Positions 33,778 to 42,020 of a DNA stretch of 64,000 bases are shown in pieces (position 1 is the stretch's first letter; each line of letters begins with the position of its first letter). The DNA comes from CAVQBJ01 sp963710725 (GTDB lineage Bacteria > Actinomycetota > Thermoleophilia > Solirubrobacterales > Solirubrobacteraceae), in assembly GCA_963710725.1 (NCBI GenBank), contig CAVQBJ010000001.1:372001-436000 (forward strand), in the 5' to 3' direction. The notes below the pieces were generated by a model that saw only the letters and a list, made by a program, of their open reading frames with translations, ran no database searches and was not told the origin of the DNA. A program made the translations under genes and the position numbers.

Positions 33778-36246
33778 TCAGCTGGTCACGTGGAGCGCGT
33801 CCGCCGGTATCGCGCCCGGGCGCAGGACCTCGATCCACTGGTACCCGACCGGGGCGTGGCAGACCTGCTGCGCGTCGGTGGCCGGCGCGACCTCGACGCG
33901 ACCGGCGTCGGGATCCTCGCGGCGCACGGCGATCGGTCCGAGCAGGTCGGAGATGAGATCGACCCCGTCTCCGCTGCCCGGATGGAGGCTGCCGTTGCCG
34001 CGCGTGACGCGCAGCGTGTGCGTGCCGGCCGCGATACGGACGTCGCCGCCGATCTGCAGCCACTGCTGGGGGTACCGCTCCTCGTAGGCGAGCTGGCCGA
34101 GGGGTCGGCCGTCGAGCGTGAACGTCATCGGGCGCCCGACCGAGCCGCGCATCCACAGGCTGTAGACGTCGCCCGACGGCACGCTGAACGTCATCGTGTC
34201 CGAGCCCGCGCCGACGGTCCGCAGGTTGTCGCCGACGACCTGCCAGTAGTGCGGATGGGTGCCGCTCACGGGCAGGGCCTGGGCGGTGACCGGCGGCAGG
34301 ACGAACGCGATCGAGGCCCCGGGCCCGGCGCGATCCACCCAGACCGCGAGGCCCTGGCAGAACGACGCCGTGCGCTCGGTCGGGCTCCCCGACAGCGGCA
34401 GGTGCACCACGATGTCGCTCGAGGGACGGTCGCGGCGCCAGACGTTGAAGTACTTCGTGCGCTCGACGAGGTCGTAGTTGCTCGGCGCTCGTGACGCGAG
34501 CGGCGCGCGCGGCTCGACGATGAGCGGGAAGCTCTGGACGAAGGACGGCGCGAACTGGTTCAGATCGAGCGAGAACTCGACGCCGCCCTGCGACGGCACC
34601 CCCGGCAGGAGCGTGTACACGCCGTTGGCCGGGTTGAGGCTGTCGGACCCCTGCTCCTGGCGCAGGAAGTACTCGGCGAGCTCGTCGAAGGCCGGGTACA
34701 GCGTCGGGCCCTGGCCGGCGTAGCGCTGCCCGATCGCGTCGAGGTCGGCGTAACGGGCCGCCGGCGCGAGCGCCTCGTCGTGGTAGGTGAGCGCGTTGCC
34801 GTACAGCACGGCGCCGCTGACGACGAGCACGCCGAGCCATCCGAGCGCGCGCACCGCGCGCCAGCGGGTCTCGTGCAGCGCGGCCAGTCCGGTGAAGGCG
34901 AGGATGAGCGCGAAGACGCCGGTGATCGTGAACGACTTGAAGCCGATCCACACGCCGGCATGCGCGACCCAGTAGTACAGGGCGATCGGCGTGCCGATGC
35001 CGAGCAGCGCGACGGTCCAGCGCCGGCGGTGCAATGTGTAGGCGATGCCGAGGACGCCGAGCGCGATGACGAGCAGGTCGAGCACGCGCGTCGGCGTCGG
35101 GTGCACGAGCGGGTAGCGGTAGTCCCCCGTCATCCAGATGCCGGCGCTCGGCCAGGCCGGCACCGGGTAGGCGAGGTTCCCGTTCCCGAGGTTGATGACG
35201 CCGCCGATCGCCGAGCCTGCGACACTCGCGAGCTTGATCGAGGTGATCAGGCTCGGCAGCGCGATCACGAGGCTGAGCACCGAGAGCGCGGCCCAGTCGC
35301 GCAGGACGCGCAGGCGTCGCCCGGCGCCACGCACCAACGTCACGACGAACAGCCCGCCATACAGGACGCCCACCCACGGCGCGATGCCGAAGCTGAAGCT
35401 CGAGATCGCCGCCGAGATCGGCACGGCGAGCGGCAGCATCGTCCATGGCGGCGCCTCCACCTCGCCGGGCAACCGCTCGGCGATCACCGCGATCATCGTC
35501 ACCAGCGCGGCGGCGGTCGTCAGCTCCTTGATGCCGCCCTCGAGCGAGTAGGCGTACAGGAGGTTGGCCTGCATCGCGATCACCGCTCCGATCAGCCGCA
35601 GCGGGCGGCTCTCGGTGACGCGCCCGAGCAGCGAGTAGATCGCCACCGCGCCGATCCCGCCGGCCACGGCGATGAACGGCTGGTAGCACCAAGGCACGTC
35701 GGTGCGCACGAGCGCCGCGATCGCGCCGAGCGTCCCCTGACCGCCGCCCGGGTAGCCCTCGGGGATGATCTTCTGCATGACGTCGTGGTACGACGAGTCG
35801 TTGAGCGGGAACTGGCGGCCCGCCTCGACGAGGTACTTGGCGAAGTCGATCTGAAAGCCCGTGTCGACGATCCGCGTGTAGCCGGTGATCGTCGTCGTGC
35901 CGGTGAGCAGCGCGGGCGCGGCGAAGATCAGGAACGTGCCGAAGCCGGCGAGCGCGGCCCACCAGATCCCGTTCGGACGGCCGATCCGCAGCGTTCCGCG
36001 GCGGCCCTCGACGGCGAAGCCGGCGAGCGCGAAGGCCACGACGATCCACCCCGTGGCCGGCGCCAGCCAGGTCATCGATGTCCCGATCGCGCACAGCGCG
36101 ATCGTCAGGCAGAAGCCGACCGGAACCACGAGCGCGGTCGGCAGCCACCCGCCGCCGAGGCGCCGCACGAGCAGCCCCCCGCCGATGCTCACGCCGAGCA
36201 GCACGAGCGGGAACAGAACCCAGGCGCTGAGGAACGTTCCGGTCAA
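33778..36246 (-). CDS. Large polytopic membrane protein with C-terminal periplasmic-type domain
   Basis: The 822 residues begin with about 12-14 membrane helices (from WVLFPLVLLGVSIGGGLLV) up to about residue 490. A soluble beta-rich domain follows (GVYTLLPGVPSQ, MTFTLDGRPLGQ, AAGTHTLRVTRGNGS) and is probably outside the membrane. The layout resembles GT-C glycosyltransferases and glycan-modifying membrane enzymes; a family cannot be fixed by eye. The start codon is TTG 36246, the first possible start after an upstream in-frame stop and immediately before MTGTFLSAW. A candidate TATATT box at 36400-36405 gives a long leader that contains a stem-loop. Confidence 0.8.
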   Translation of the reverse strand: MTGTFLSAWVLFPLVLLGVSIGGGLLVRRLGGGWLPTALVVPVGFCLTIALCAIGTSMTWLAPATGWIVVAFALAGFAVEGRRGTLRIGRPNGIWWAALAGFGTFLIFAAPALLTGTTTITGYTRIVDTGFQIDFAKYLVEAGRQFPLNDSSYHDVMQKIIPEGYPGGGQGTLGAIAALVRTDVPWCYQPFIAVAGGIGAVAIYSLLGRVTESRPLRLIGAVIAMQANLLYAYSLEGGIKELTTAAALVTMIAVIAERLPGEVEAPPWTMLPLAVPISAAISSFSFGIAPWVGVLYGGLFVVTLVRGAGRRLRVLRDWAALSVLSLVIALPSLITSIKLASVAGSAIGGVINLGNGNLAYPVPAWPSAGIWMTGDYRYPLVHPTPTRVLDLLVIALGVLGIAYTLHRRRWTVALLGIGTPIALYYWVAHAGVWIGFKSFTITGVFALILAFTGLAALHETRWRAVRALGWLGVLVVSGAVLYGNALTYHDEALAPAARYADLDAIGQRYAGQGPTLYPAFDELAEYFLRQEQGSDSLNPANGVYTLLPGVPSQGGVEFSLDLNQFAPSFVQSFPLIVEPRAPLASRAPSNYDLVERTKYFNVWRRDRPSSDIVVHLPLSGSPTERTASFCQGLAVWVDRAGPGASIAFVLPPVTAQALPVSGTHPHYWQVVGDNLRTVGAGSDTMTFSVPSGDVYSLWMRGSVGRPMTFTLDGRPLGQLAYEERYPQQWLQIGGDVRIAAGTHTLRVTRGNGSLHPGSGDGVDLISDLLGPIAVRREDPDAGRVEVAPATDAQQVCHAPVGYQWIEVLRPGAIPADALHVTS

Positions 36247-36365
36247 GTGATGGTCACGGGCAAGGGAGGTGGGTGACGAGCGCGGCCCGCCGCCCGGCCA
36301 CCCGGACGACGCGTGCGCCGGGCCTCCGCCGGATGCGTGTCAGGCGGCCCGCCGAGGGCACAGAT

Positions 36366-36382
36366 GCTGCAACGGATGCAGC
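36366..36382 (-). promoter_or_regulatory. Stem-loop in leader of the TTG-start membrane gene
   Basis: GCTGCA at 36366-36371 pairs with TGCAGC at 36377-36382 around a 5-nt loop. It lies about 120 nt upstream of TTG 36246 and downstream of a TATATT box, so it would be in the mRNA leader. Confidence 0.4.
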
Positions 36383-36399
36383 CTCCAAACGGAGCGGGG

Positions 36400-36405
36400 A
36401 ATATA
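36400..36405 (-). promoter_or_regulatory. Putative -10 box of membrane gene at 36246
   Basis: TATATT on the minus strand, about 150 nt before the TTG start. It is the most A/T-rich hexamer in the divergent region. Confidence 0.45.
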
Positions 36406-36410
36406 CCGGC

Positions 36411-36416
36411 TACGGT
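36411..36416 (+). promoter_or_regulatory. Putative -10 box of GT2 at 36426
   Basis: TACGGT, 9 nt before ATG 36426, with no Shine-Dalgarno sequence. Confidence 0.5.
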
Positions 36417-36425
36417 GGTCCGGCC

Positions 36426-37427
36426 ATGGAGCGTGGACCATCGACGACGGGCCCCGAGCCTCGCGCTGAGGAGAACTCGGATGCGTCGGGACCGGTGTGG
36501 CAGGCGGTCGTCCTCAGCTGGAACGGGCGCGAGGACACGCTGCGCTGCCTCGAGTCGCTGCAGCGTCTGGACCGTACCCGCGCGGCGGTCATCTGCGTCG
36601 ATAACGGCTCGACCGACGGCTCGGCGCAGGCCGTGCGCGAGCGCTTCCCCGACGTCACGCTCATCGAGGCCGGGGCCAACCTCGGCTACGCCGGGGGCAA
36701 CAACCTCGGCCTGCGCCACGCGCTCACCCAGGGAGCGCGCTGGATCATGCTGGTCAACAATGACGCGACGGTCGCCCCGGATGTGATCGAGGGCTTCGAG
36801 CGCGCCTCCGCCGCGCGCCCCCGCGCCGGCATCCTCGCCGGGAAGGTGTATCTCGCCGATCGTCCGCAGACGATCTGGTTCGCAGGTCAACACGTCGGCA
36901 CGCTGCTCGGCTACTCCGGGCGCCCGCGCGGCTACGGACGGCCCGATGGCCCCCGCTATGAGCGCGTACAGGACACCGGTCGCGCCGTCGGGGCGTTGAT
37001 GGCGATCTCACGCGATGCGATCGCCGACGTCGGCCTGCTCGACGAGGACCTGTTCGCATACGTCGAGGACGTCGACTGGGCCCTGCGCGTGCGCGAGGCC
37101 GGGCGCGAGGTCGTGTTCGCGCCCGACGCCCACGCCTGGCATCGCGTCTCCGCCTCCACCGGCGGCGAGGCCGCGTCGACGCACACGCTGTACTACGGCG
37201 CCCGCAACACCGTCGTCGTGTGCGAGCGCCACCGCCCGCTGGGGCGCGTCGGCAACGCGATCCGCCGAGCATCCATCGCGCTCGCGTTCTCGGCCCACGC
37301 CCTCACTCGCGCCGATCGGCGGCGGGCCCTGGAGGCGGTGCGCGAGGGCCTGCGCGACGCGAGGGCGGGCCGGCTCGGGCTGCGCGGCGCGCCCGAGCGC
37401 GATCCGCGGGCGGGGACGGGGCGGTAG
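36426..37427 (+). CDS. Glycosyltransferase family 2
   Basis: This 333-residue GT2 of the rhamnosyltransferase-like group shows WQAVVLSWNGREDTLRCLES, VICVDNGSTDGSAQAV, NLGYAGGNNLGLRHAL, LVNNDATVAPDVIEGF and FAYVEDVDWALRVREAG. A run near residues 265-300 is moderately hydrophobic. ATG 36426 is preferred over in-frame starts up to 36273, because those add an Arg/Pro-rich tail with no domain and lie upstream of the -10 box. The 3' end runs into a tandem repeat of the neighbouring convergent gene. Confidence 0.88.
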   Translation: MERGPSTTGPEPRAEENSDASGPVWQAVVLSWNGREDTLRCLESLQRLDRTRAAVICVDNGSTDGSAQAVRERFPDVTLIEAGANLGYAGGNNLGLRHALTQGARWIMLVNNDATVAPDVIEGFERASAARPRAGILAGKVYLADRPQTIWFAGQHVGTLLGYSGRPRGYGRPDGPRYERVQDTGRAVGALMAISRDAIADVGLLDEDLFAYVEDVDWALRVREAGREVVFAPDAHAWHRVSASTGGEAASTHTLYYGARNTVVVCERHRPLGRVGNAIRRASIALAFSAHALTRADRRRALEAVREGLRDARAGRLGLRGAPERDPRAGTGR

Positions 37428-37443
37428 GGCCCGGGCTCGCTCG

Positions 37444-37561
37444 GCGCCGAGGCGGTCAGCCGCCGCCGGCGAGCGCGCGCCGGTAGGTCTCGAGCGTCTC
37501 CTGCGCCGAGGCGGTCAGCCGCCGCCGGCGAGCGCGCGCCGGTAGGTCTCGAGCGTCTCCT
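37444..37561. repeat. 59-bp tandem duplication at the 3' end of a GT4 gene
   Basis: Two identical 59-bp units (37444-37502 and 37503-37561) contain the last codons and TGA of the minus-strand GT4 (reading TLETYRRALAGGG then stop). A 7-bp start of a third unit follows. Only the right copy is in the gene; the left one is an untranslated copy. The design matches the 65-bp repeat at 23303. Confidence 0.9.
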
Positions 37562-38645
37562 GCGCCGATTGCGCCCAGCTGAAGCCGGCCGCCTGCTCGC
37601 GGCCGGCCTCGCGCAGGCGCGCCGCGAGCGCATCGTCGCGCAGGATGCGCCCGAGCGCGTCGGCGGCCTGCGAGGGCTCACGGGGGTCGAAGTACAGCGC
37701 CGCTTCGCCGCCGACCTCACGCAGCGCCGGGAGGTCGGAGCAGGTCACCGGCACCGAGCGGGCCATCGCCTCGAGGACCGGCAGGCCGAAGCCCTCGTGC
37801 AGCGAGGGCACGAACACGCAGTCGGCCACCGCGTACAGCCCGTCGAGGGAGCGACGGTCGACCGACCCGAGCCCGCGCATGTCCTTTCCCACGCCCAACG
37901 CGTACGCCCGGCGGGCGAGGTCGTCCCCGTCGGTGCCCTGGCCGGCGAGGACGAGCAGCGGTCGGGGCTCGAGCGGCAGCAGCGACACGGCCGACAGGGC
38001 CAGCCCGAGGTTCTTGTGCGGCAGGTTCGTGGCCACGACGAGGATGACCGGACGGTCGGCGACATCGAGCCGGGCGCGCCACGGCGCCGCCGCGGCGCCG
38101 GCATCGCCGAGCGGCAGGCGCACGCCGTTGGGCACGACGTCGATCCGCGCCGGATCCACGCGGAGGTGCGAGACGAGCTCGTCGCGACCGGCACCCGACA
38201 CGGCGATGATGCGCGCGGCGCGGGCGGCGGCGCCGCGCACCAACAGGTCGGTGCCGTGGCGCATCGGCCACGACAGCAGCTCGGGCAGCGCCAGGTACTG
38301 GAGGTCGTGGATCGTCACCACGCGGCGGAAGCGGCCGGTGAACGGGGCGAAGTTGGCCATCGAGTGCAGCACGTCGACGCCGGCGCGCGCCGCGGCGACC
38401 GGGAGCAGCCCGAGCTCGCCGGCCGCCCACTGCTCGGGGCGCCGCGCGGTCACCGGCAGGCGGACCACCGTCACGCCGGGGCCGAGGTCGGCGGCGAGCG
38501 AGGCCGCGGCCTCGCGGTTGACGAAGGCGGTGAAGCGCGTGTCGGCGGCGATCTCGCCCATGCTCGCGATCAGCTCGCGGGCGTACGTCTCGCGGCCGCC
38601 GGTCTCGCCGGCGAGCAGGAACAGCAGGTCGAGCCCGACGTGCAT
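37515..38645 (-). CDS. Glycosyltransferase family 4 (mannosyltransferase-like)
   Basis: This 376-residue GT4 starts MHVGLDLLFLLAGETGGRET. It has VTIHDLQYLALPELLS, VVATNLPHKNLGLALSAV, and E-X7-E in SLHEGFGLPVLEAMARSVP. It is a paralogue of the GT4 at 14672 throughout its length. ATG 38645 shares one base with the TGA of the upstream GT2 (TGATG), so the pair is coupled. It is the last gene of a four- to five-gene minus-strand operon starting at 40915. Confidence 0.9.
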   Translation of the reverse strand: MHVGLDLLFLLAGETGGRETYARELIASMGEIAADTRFTAFVNREAAASLAADLGPGVTVVRLPVTARRPEQWAAGELGLLPVAAARAGVDVLHSMANFAPFTGRFRRVVTIHDLQYLALPELLSWPMRHGTDLLVRGAAARAARIIAVSGAGRDELVSHLRVDPARIDVVPNGVRLPLGDAGAAAAPWRARLDVADRPVILVVATNLPHKNLGLALSAVSLLPLEPRPLLVLAGQGTDGDDLARRAYALGVGKDMRGLGSVDRRSLDGLYAVADCVFVPSLHEGFGLPVLEAMARSVPVTCSDLPALREVGGEAALYFDPREPSQAADALGRILRDDALAARLREAGREQAAGFSWAQSAQETLETYRRALAGGG

Positions 38646-39682
38646 CAGCGTGCGCGGTCGCCGAGCACCCGCTTGACGAGCGCCCAGTAGCCCGCCTGCA
38701 GGCGCACGGGCAGGCCGTCGGGCGCGACCGCCAGGTACGGGCTGTCGAGGGAGGCGGTCAGGTGCTCGGCGAACCCGCGCGCGCCGATGCGGCGCTCGCG
38801 CTGGACGGCGCGCCGGCGGCGCAGCGTGCGCGGCAGCCCGGCGATGACCGCGACCTCGGCGCGCAGCTTGGCGGTGAGCCAGCCGTCGCGGGCGGCGACC
38901 GCGAGCAGCGCGAGCTCGGAGGCGAGCAGCGCGGGGGCGAGCAGCCACAGCAGCGGGGCGGGATACACGCTCAGCAGCGTGCGCCAGCGGTTGCGCTCGA
39001 GCCAGAACCACTTCGACCTCCCCTTGTCGAACTCGTACCCGTGGGTGACGCGCGCACCGGGCACGATCCCCACCCCGAGACCGGCGAGCCACAGGCGCAG
39101 ACCGAGGTCGAGATCCTCCGCGTACATGAAGTACCACGGCTCGAGCCCGCCGAGGCGCTCCCAGGCGCTGCGGCGCACGACCATCGCGGCGCCGGAGGGG
39201 AAGGCGATCTCCGTGGGGCCGCCCGGCAGCGCGTCGGCCGGCTTGTCGCAGTTGCCCGCCCAGCCGACGCCGATGTAGTGCACGACTCCGCCGCTCGTGT
39301 TGATGCGTCCGTCGGGGAGCATCACGGCCGCCTGCCACGCCCCCCAGGCGGGCTGTGTCCGCGCGGCGGCGCGGAGCGCGTCGAGGCAGCCGCCCTGCGG
39401 CTCGCAGTCGGGGTTGAGGAAGAGCAGCAGCGGTGCCCGCGTCGCGCGCGCGCCCGCCTGGCAGCCCGCGGCGAAACCGAGGTTCGCGCCCGTCGGGAGC
39501 ACGACGACGCGCTCGCCGAGCGAATGCGCGACCGTGAGCGTGTCGTCGCTCGACGCGTTATCGACGAGCAGCAGCTCGTCGTCGCCGCCCAGCTGGGGAA
39601 GGAGGGCCGCGGCGAGGCCGGGCAGATGGCGCGCCGAATCGTGGGTGACCACGATCACCGCGATCGAGTCCGGCTTGCTCAT
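38645..39682 (-). CDS. Glycosyltransferase family 2
   Basis: The 345-residue protein is a GT2: IAVIVVTHDSARHLPGLAAA, LLLVDNASSDDTLTV, LLFLNPDCEPQGGCLDAL and WYFMYAEDLDLGLRLWLAG. A hydrophobic segment near residues 235-260 (LLWLLAPALLASELALLAVA) suggests a membrane anchor. This arrangement is seen in rhamnosyl- and galactofuranosyltransferases. It starts 4 nt after the DUF2304 gene in the same operon. Confidence 0.9.
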   Translation of the reverse strand: MSKPDSIAVIVVTHDSARHLPGLAAALLPQLGGDDELLLVDNASSDDTLTVAHSLGERVVVLPTGANLGFAAGCQAGARATRAPLLLFLNPDCEPQGGCLDALRAAARTQPAWGAWQAAVMLPDGRINTSGGVVHYIGVGWAGNCDKPADALPGGPTEIAFPSGAAMVVRRSAWERLGGLEPWYFMYAEDLDLGLRLWLAGLGVGIVPGARVTHGYEFDKGRSKWFWLERNRWRTLLSVYPAPLLWLLAPALLASELALLAVAARDGWLTAKLRAEVAVIAGLPRTLRRRRAVQRERRIGARGFAEHLTASLDSPYLAVAPDGLPVRLQAGYWALVKRVLGDRAR

Positions 39683-39686
39683 GGGG

Positions 39687-40166
39687 TCAGCCGGTGCGGG
39701 TCAGCTTCTCGGCGGTCGCCGCGAGCGCCGCGCGGTCCTCATCGCCGGCGGCCGGCGGCTGGCGCGTGAGCACCGGCTCGCTCAGACCGGCCTCGGTGAG
39801 CGTCGCCTCCTGTTCGTCGAGGCGCTGCTGCAGGATCGCCAGACGCTGGGCGAGCATCGTGTTCTGCCCCGCGAGGCGGGAGATGGCGAGCGAGAAGTGC
39901 ACGAGCAGGATGAGCCCGAGCCCGAGCGCGACCGCGAACAGCGCCGACGGCGGGTAGTGGATCCCGACCTTGTAGGAGAGCGTGGTCAGCAACCCGCGCC
40001 AGACGACGAACACGAGCAGGACGATCGTCGCGAACAGCCAGAGCAGCGCGTAGCGCTCGGTGAGGTGCTTGCGACGCACGAGCTCGAGGATCACCAGCAG
40101 GAGCCCGCCGAGCACGACGACCGCGGCGAGGCGCTGGCTGTCGGCGATGCCGACGAGCGCCGTCAT
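39687..40166 (-). CDS. DUF2304 family membrane protein
   Basis: The 159-residue protein has three membrane helices (about residues 10-28, 42-57 and 75-95) with the charged loop ELVRRKHLTERYALLWL between the first two, which is the DUF2304 signature. A short coiled coil follows (LAGQNTMLAQRLAILQQRLD). Such proteins are commonly encoded next to DPM1-like GT2 enzymes, as here, and are thought to assist polyprenol-phosphate sugar synthesis or transfer. Its ATG overlaps the stop of the GT2 at 40163 by 4 nt. Confidence 0.82.
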   Translation of the reverse strand: MTALVGIADSQRLAAVVVLGGLLLVILELVRRKHLTERYALLWLFATIVLLVFVVWRGLLTTLSYKVGIHYPPSALFAVALGLGLILLVHFSLAISRLAGQNTMLAQRLAILQQRLDEQEATLTEAGLSEPVLTRQPPAAGDEDRAALAATAEKLTRTG

Positions 40167-40915
40167 GCCGGGCGCTCCGCGCGGATCGGCGCCTCGCGTG
40201 GCTCGGTCACCGAGTAGGAGCGGAACAGGCCGATGAAGATCGCCAGCAGCACCTTGATCATGTAGTAGACGGACTGGGTGTGCGAGATCGCCGAGGTCCC
40301 CGTCGTGCGGGGCCTCATCCGCACCGGCACCTCGCAGCTCTTCAGCCGGTGGGCGTGCATGAGCAGGATCGCCTCGACCTCGGGGTAGTCGTGCGGATAG
40401 TCGCGGGCGAACAGCTCGATGCCGCGGCGGTTGGTCATGCGAAACCCCGACGTCGGATCGGTGACCGGCTGGCGGGTGATGAGCGACACGATGCGCGCGA
40501 ACAGGCGGATGCCGATCCGGCGCGTGACCGAGGAGCGGAAGCCGTCGGTGTCATCGGCCAGGAAGCGCGACCCGGTGACCATGTGCAGCTCGGGGTCGTC
40601 GCGCAGGCGCCGCAGCAGCTCGTGGATGTGGCGCGGATCGTGCTGTCCGTCGCCGTCGACCTGGACGGCGACGTCGTAGCCGTTCTCGAGCGCGAACAGG
40701 TAGCCGGCCTGCATCGCTCCGCCGATCCCGAGGTTGAACGGGACACGGAGCACGCGCGCTCCGGCGGCGGCGGCGGCGCTCGCCGTCGCGTCGGCCGAGC
40801 CGTCGTCGATCACCACCACGTCGAATCCGGGCGCGGACCGCCGCACCTCCTGCACGGTGGCGCCGATCGCCTCGACTTCGTTGTAGGCGGGGATGATCGC
40901 GAGATGGCGCGTCAT
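40163..40915 (-). CDS. Polyprenol-phosphate mannosyl/glucosyltransferase-like GT2
   Basis: The 250-residue GT2 has LAIIPAYNEVEAIGATVQEV, VVVIDDGSADATA near residue 33, AVQVDGDGQHDPRHIHELL (DGDG near 87-90), PVTDPTSGFRMTNRRG and a C-terminal VLLAIFIGLFRSY amphipathic or membrane element. It is close to the DPM1/ArnC type that transfers sugar to a lipid phosphate. With DUF2304 next to it, it may provide the donor for the GT-C-like membrane proteins. It is the first gene of the operon; its promoter region contains a 14-bp palindrome. Confidence 0.88.
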   Translation of the reverse strand: MTRHLAIIPAYNEVEAIGATVQEVRRSAPGFDVVVIDDGSADATASAAAAAGARVLRVPFNLGIGGAMQAGYLFALENGYDVAVQVDGDGQHDPRHIHELLRRLRDDPELHMVTGSRFLADDTDGFRSSVTRRIGIRLFARIVSLITRQPVTDPTSGFRMTNRRGIELFARDYPHDYPEVEAILLMHAHRLKSCEVPVRMRPRTTGTSAISHTQSVYYMIKVLLAIFIGLFRSYSVTEPREAPIRAERPA

Positions 40916-40919
40916 GGAC

Positions 40920-40933
40920 GTTGATGTATCAAC
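40920..40933. promoter_or_regulatory. Palindrome (GTTGAT-GT-ATCAAC) before GT2 operon
   Basis: This perfect 6-bp inverted repeat with a 2-bp spacer lies 5-18 nt upstream of ATG 40915. It is notably A/T-rich for this DNA. The central minus-strand bases can also be read as a -10-like TACATC. It could be an operator overlapping the promoter. Confidence 0.4.
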
Positions 40934-41028
40934 ACGGCGGCAGGGTATTTGCTGCGCACGGGCGCCGCGCAGCGGCGCCGCCTTCCCCAGACCGTAGCGT
41001 CGGATCGCGGCGTTGCCAAGCGGCGGGC

Positions 41029-41952
41029 TCAGCGGTGCCTCCGGCGGGCACGGGCGCGCAGCAGCTGGCCGCCGATCGACAGCGCCGCCCCGGGCCCGCC
41101 CTCGGTGAGCGCCGCGCGGCCGTAGCGGAGCGCCTCCCCGCGCTGCCGGCGAGCCGCGTGATCGCGCGCCTGCCCGAGCAGCAGCGCCGTGCGCATCGTG
41201 CGCGCCCGACGCGCGAGCTCGGGGTGGCGCGCCGCCACGAGCGCCATCGCCATCATCCCCTCCTCGAAGGAGGTGCCGTCGTTCGTGGCGCGGGTGGAGA
41301 AGTTGTCGGCGTGGCGGCGATAGCGCACGAGGACGTCGTCGATGACGCGGCAGCGACCCTGGCGGAAGATCTCGATGTCGAACAGCCAGTCGTTGGTGAA
41401 GCGAAGTCGCTCGTCGAAGCCGCCGGGCGGGCACAGGCCCGAGCGGATCATCGTGGCCGACGGCAGCATGCGGTAGGTGGGGTCGAACCACAGCTCGACG
41501 CCGCCGGGGCGCAGCCGGGCGCCGTTCGCCACCTCGGAGAAGCGGCCGATGACGGCGCCGGTCTCGGACTGGAACATCTCGGCGTCGTGGACGACGCCTG
41601 CCGCGCCGGCGTCCTCGGCGAGCACCGCCACCTGGCGCTCCAGCTTGGTCGGCAGCATCACGTCGTCGGCGTCGAGCCAGGCGATCAGCTCGCCGCGGCG
41701 CCGGGCGAGCGCGCGATTGAGCGCGACCGACTTGCCGGCGTTCTGCTCGCCGCGCACGACCTGGATGCGCTCGGGATGGCGCCGGGCGTAGGCCTGCGCG
41801 ACCTCGCTGGTGTCGTCGCTCGAGCCGTCGTCGGAGACGATGATCTCGTAGTCGCTGAACGTCTGCGCGAGGACGCTGTCGAGCGCCTCGGCGAGGAACG
41901 GGCCGGCGTTGTAGGCGGCCATGAGCACGCTCACGCGCGGCGGGGTCGACAT
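41029..41952 (-). CDS. Glycosyltransferase family 2
   Basis: This 307-residue GT2 of the SpsA/WaaE-like core type shows RVSVLMAAYNAGPFLAEALD, EIIVSDDGSSDDTSEVA near residue 37, NAGKSVALNRALARRRGE and IAWLDADDVMLPTKLE (DADD near 93). The C-terminal third is helical and basic. It may add an inner residue. It stands alone, 113 nt from the operon at 40915, and is divergent from the GT2 at 42021. Confidence 0.88.
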   Translation of the reverse strand: MSTPPRVSVLMAAYNAGPFLAEALDSVLAQTFSDYEIIVSDDGSSDDTSEVAQAYARRHPERIQVVRGEQNAGKSVALNRALARRRGELIAWLDADDVMLPTKLERQVAVLAEDAGAAGVVHDAEMFQSETGAVIGRFSEVANGARLRPGGVELWFDPTYRMLPSATMIRSGLCPPGGFDERLRFTNDWLFDIEIFRQGRCRVIDDVLVRYRRHADNFSTRATNDGTSFEEGMMAMALVAARHPELARRARTMRTALLLGQARDHAARRQRGEALRYGRAALTEGGPGAALSIGGQLLRARARRRHR

Positions 41953-41958
41953 CGCAGC

Positions 41959-41964
41959 ATTATG
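41959..41964 (-). promoter_or_regulatory. Putative -10 box of GT2 at 41952
   Basis: CATAAT on the minus strand, 6 nt before ATG 41952. It closely resembles the box before ATG 2541. Confidence 0.55.
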
Positions 41965-42006
41965 CGCGAGGCCCCCTCGCGCCGTCGCTGCGCGTCGCGG
42001 CTTCTC

Positions 42007-42012
42007 TACGCT
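42007..42012 (+). promoter_or_regulatory. Putative -10 box of GT2/flippase/GT4 operon
   Basis: TACGCT, 8 nt before ATG 42021. The same hexamer precedes the genes at 45705 and 46346. Confidence 0.6.
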
Positions 42013-42020
42013 GCGTGGCG

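Noticed and set aside
31160..36148. 1662-residue open frame on the minus strand
   Set aside because: It spans the plus-strand GT at 31250 and part of the membrane gene at 33778 in the wrong frame. Composition is Arg/Ala/Asp-rich with no domain; it is a high-GC antisense shadow.
38645..39338. Upstream extension of the GT4 at 37515 to give 607 residues
   Set aside because: The added part overlaps the GT2 at 38645 in the wrong frame. The paralogue at 14672 supports the start at MHVGLDL.
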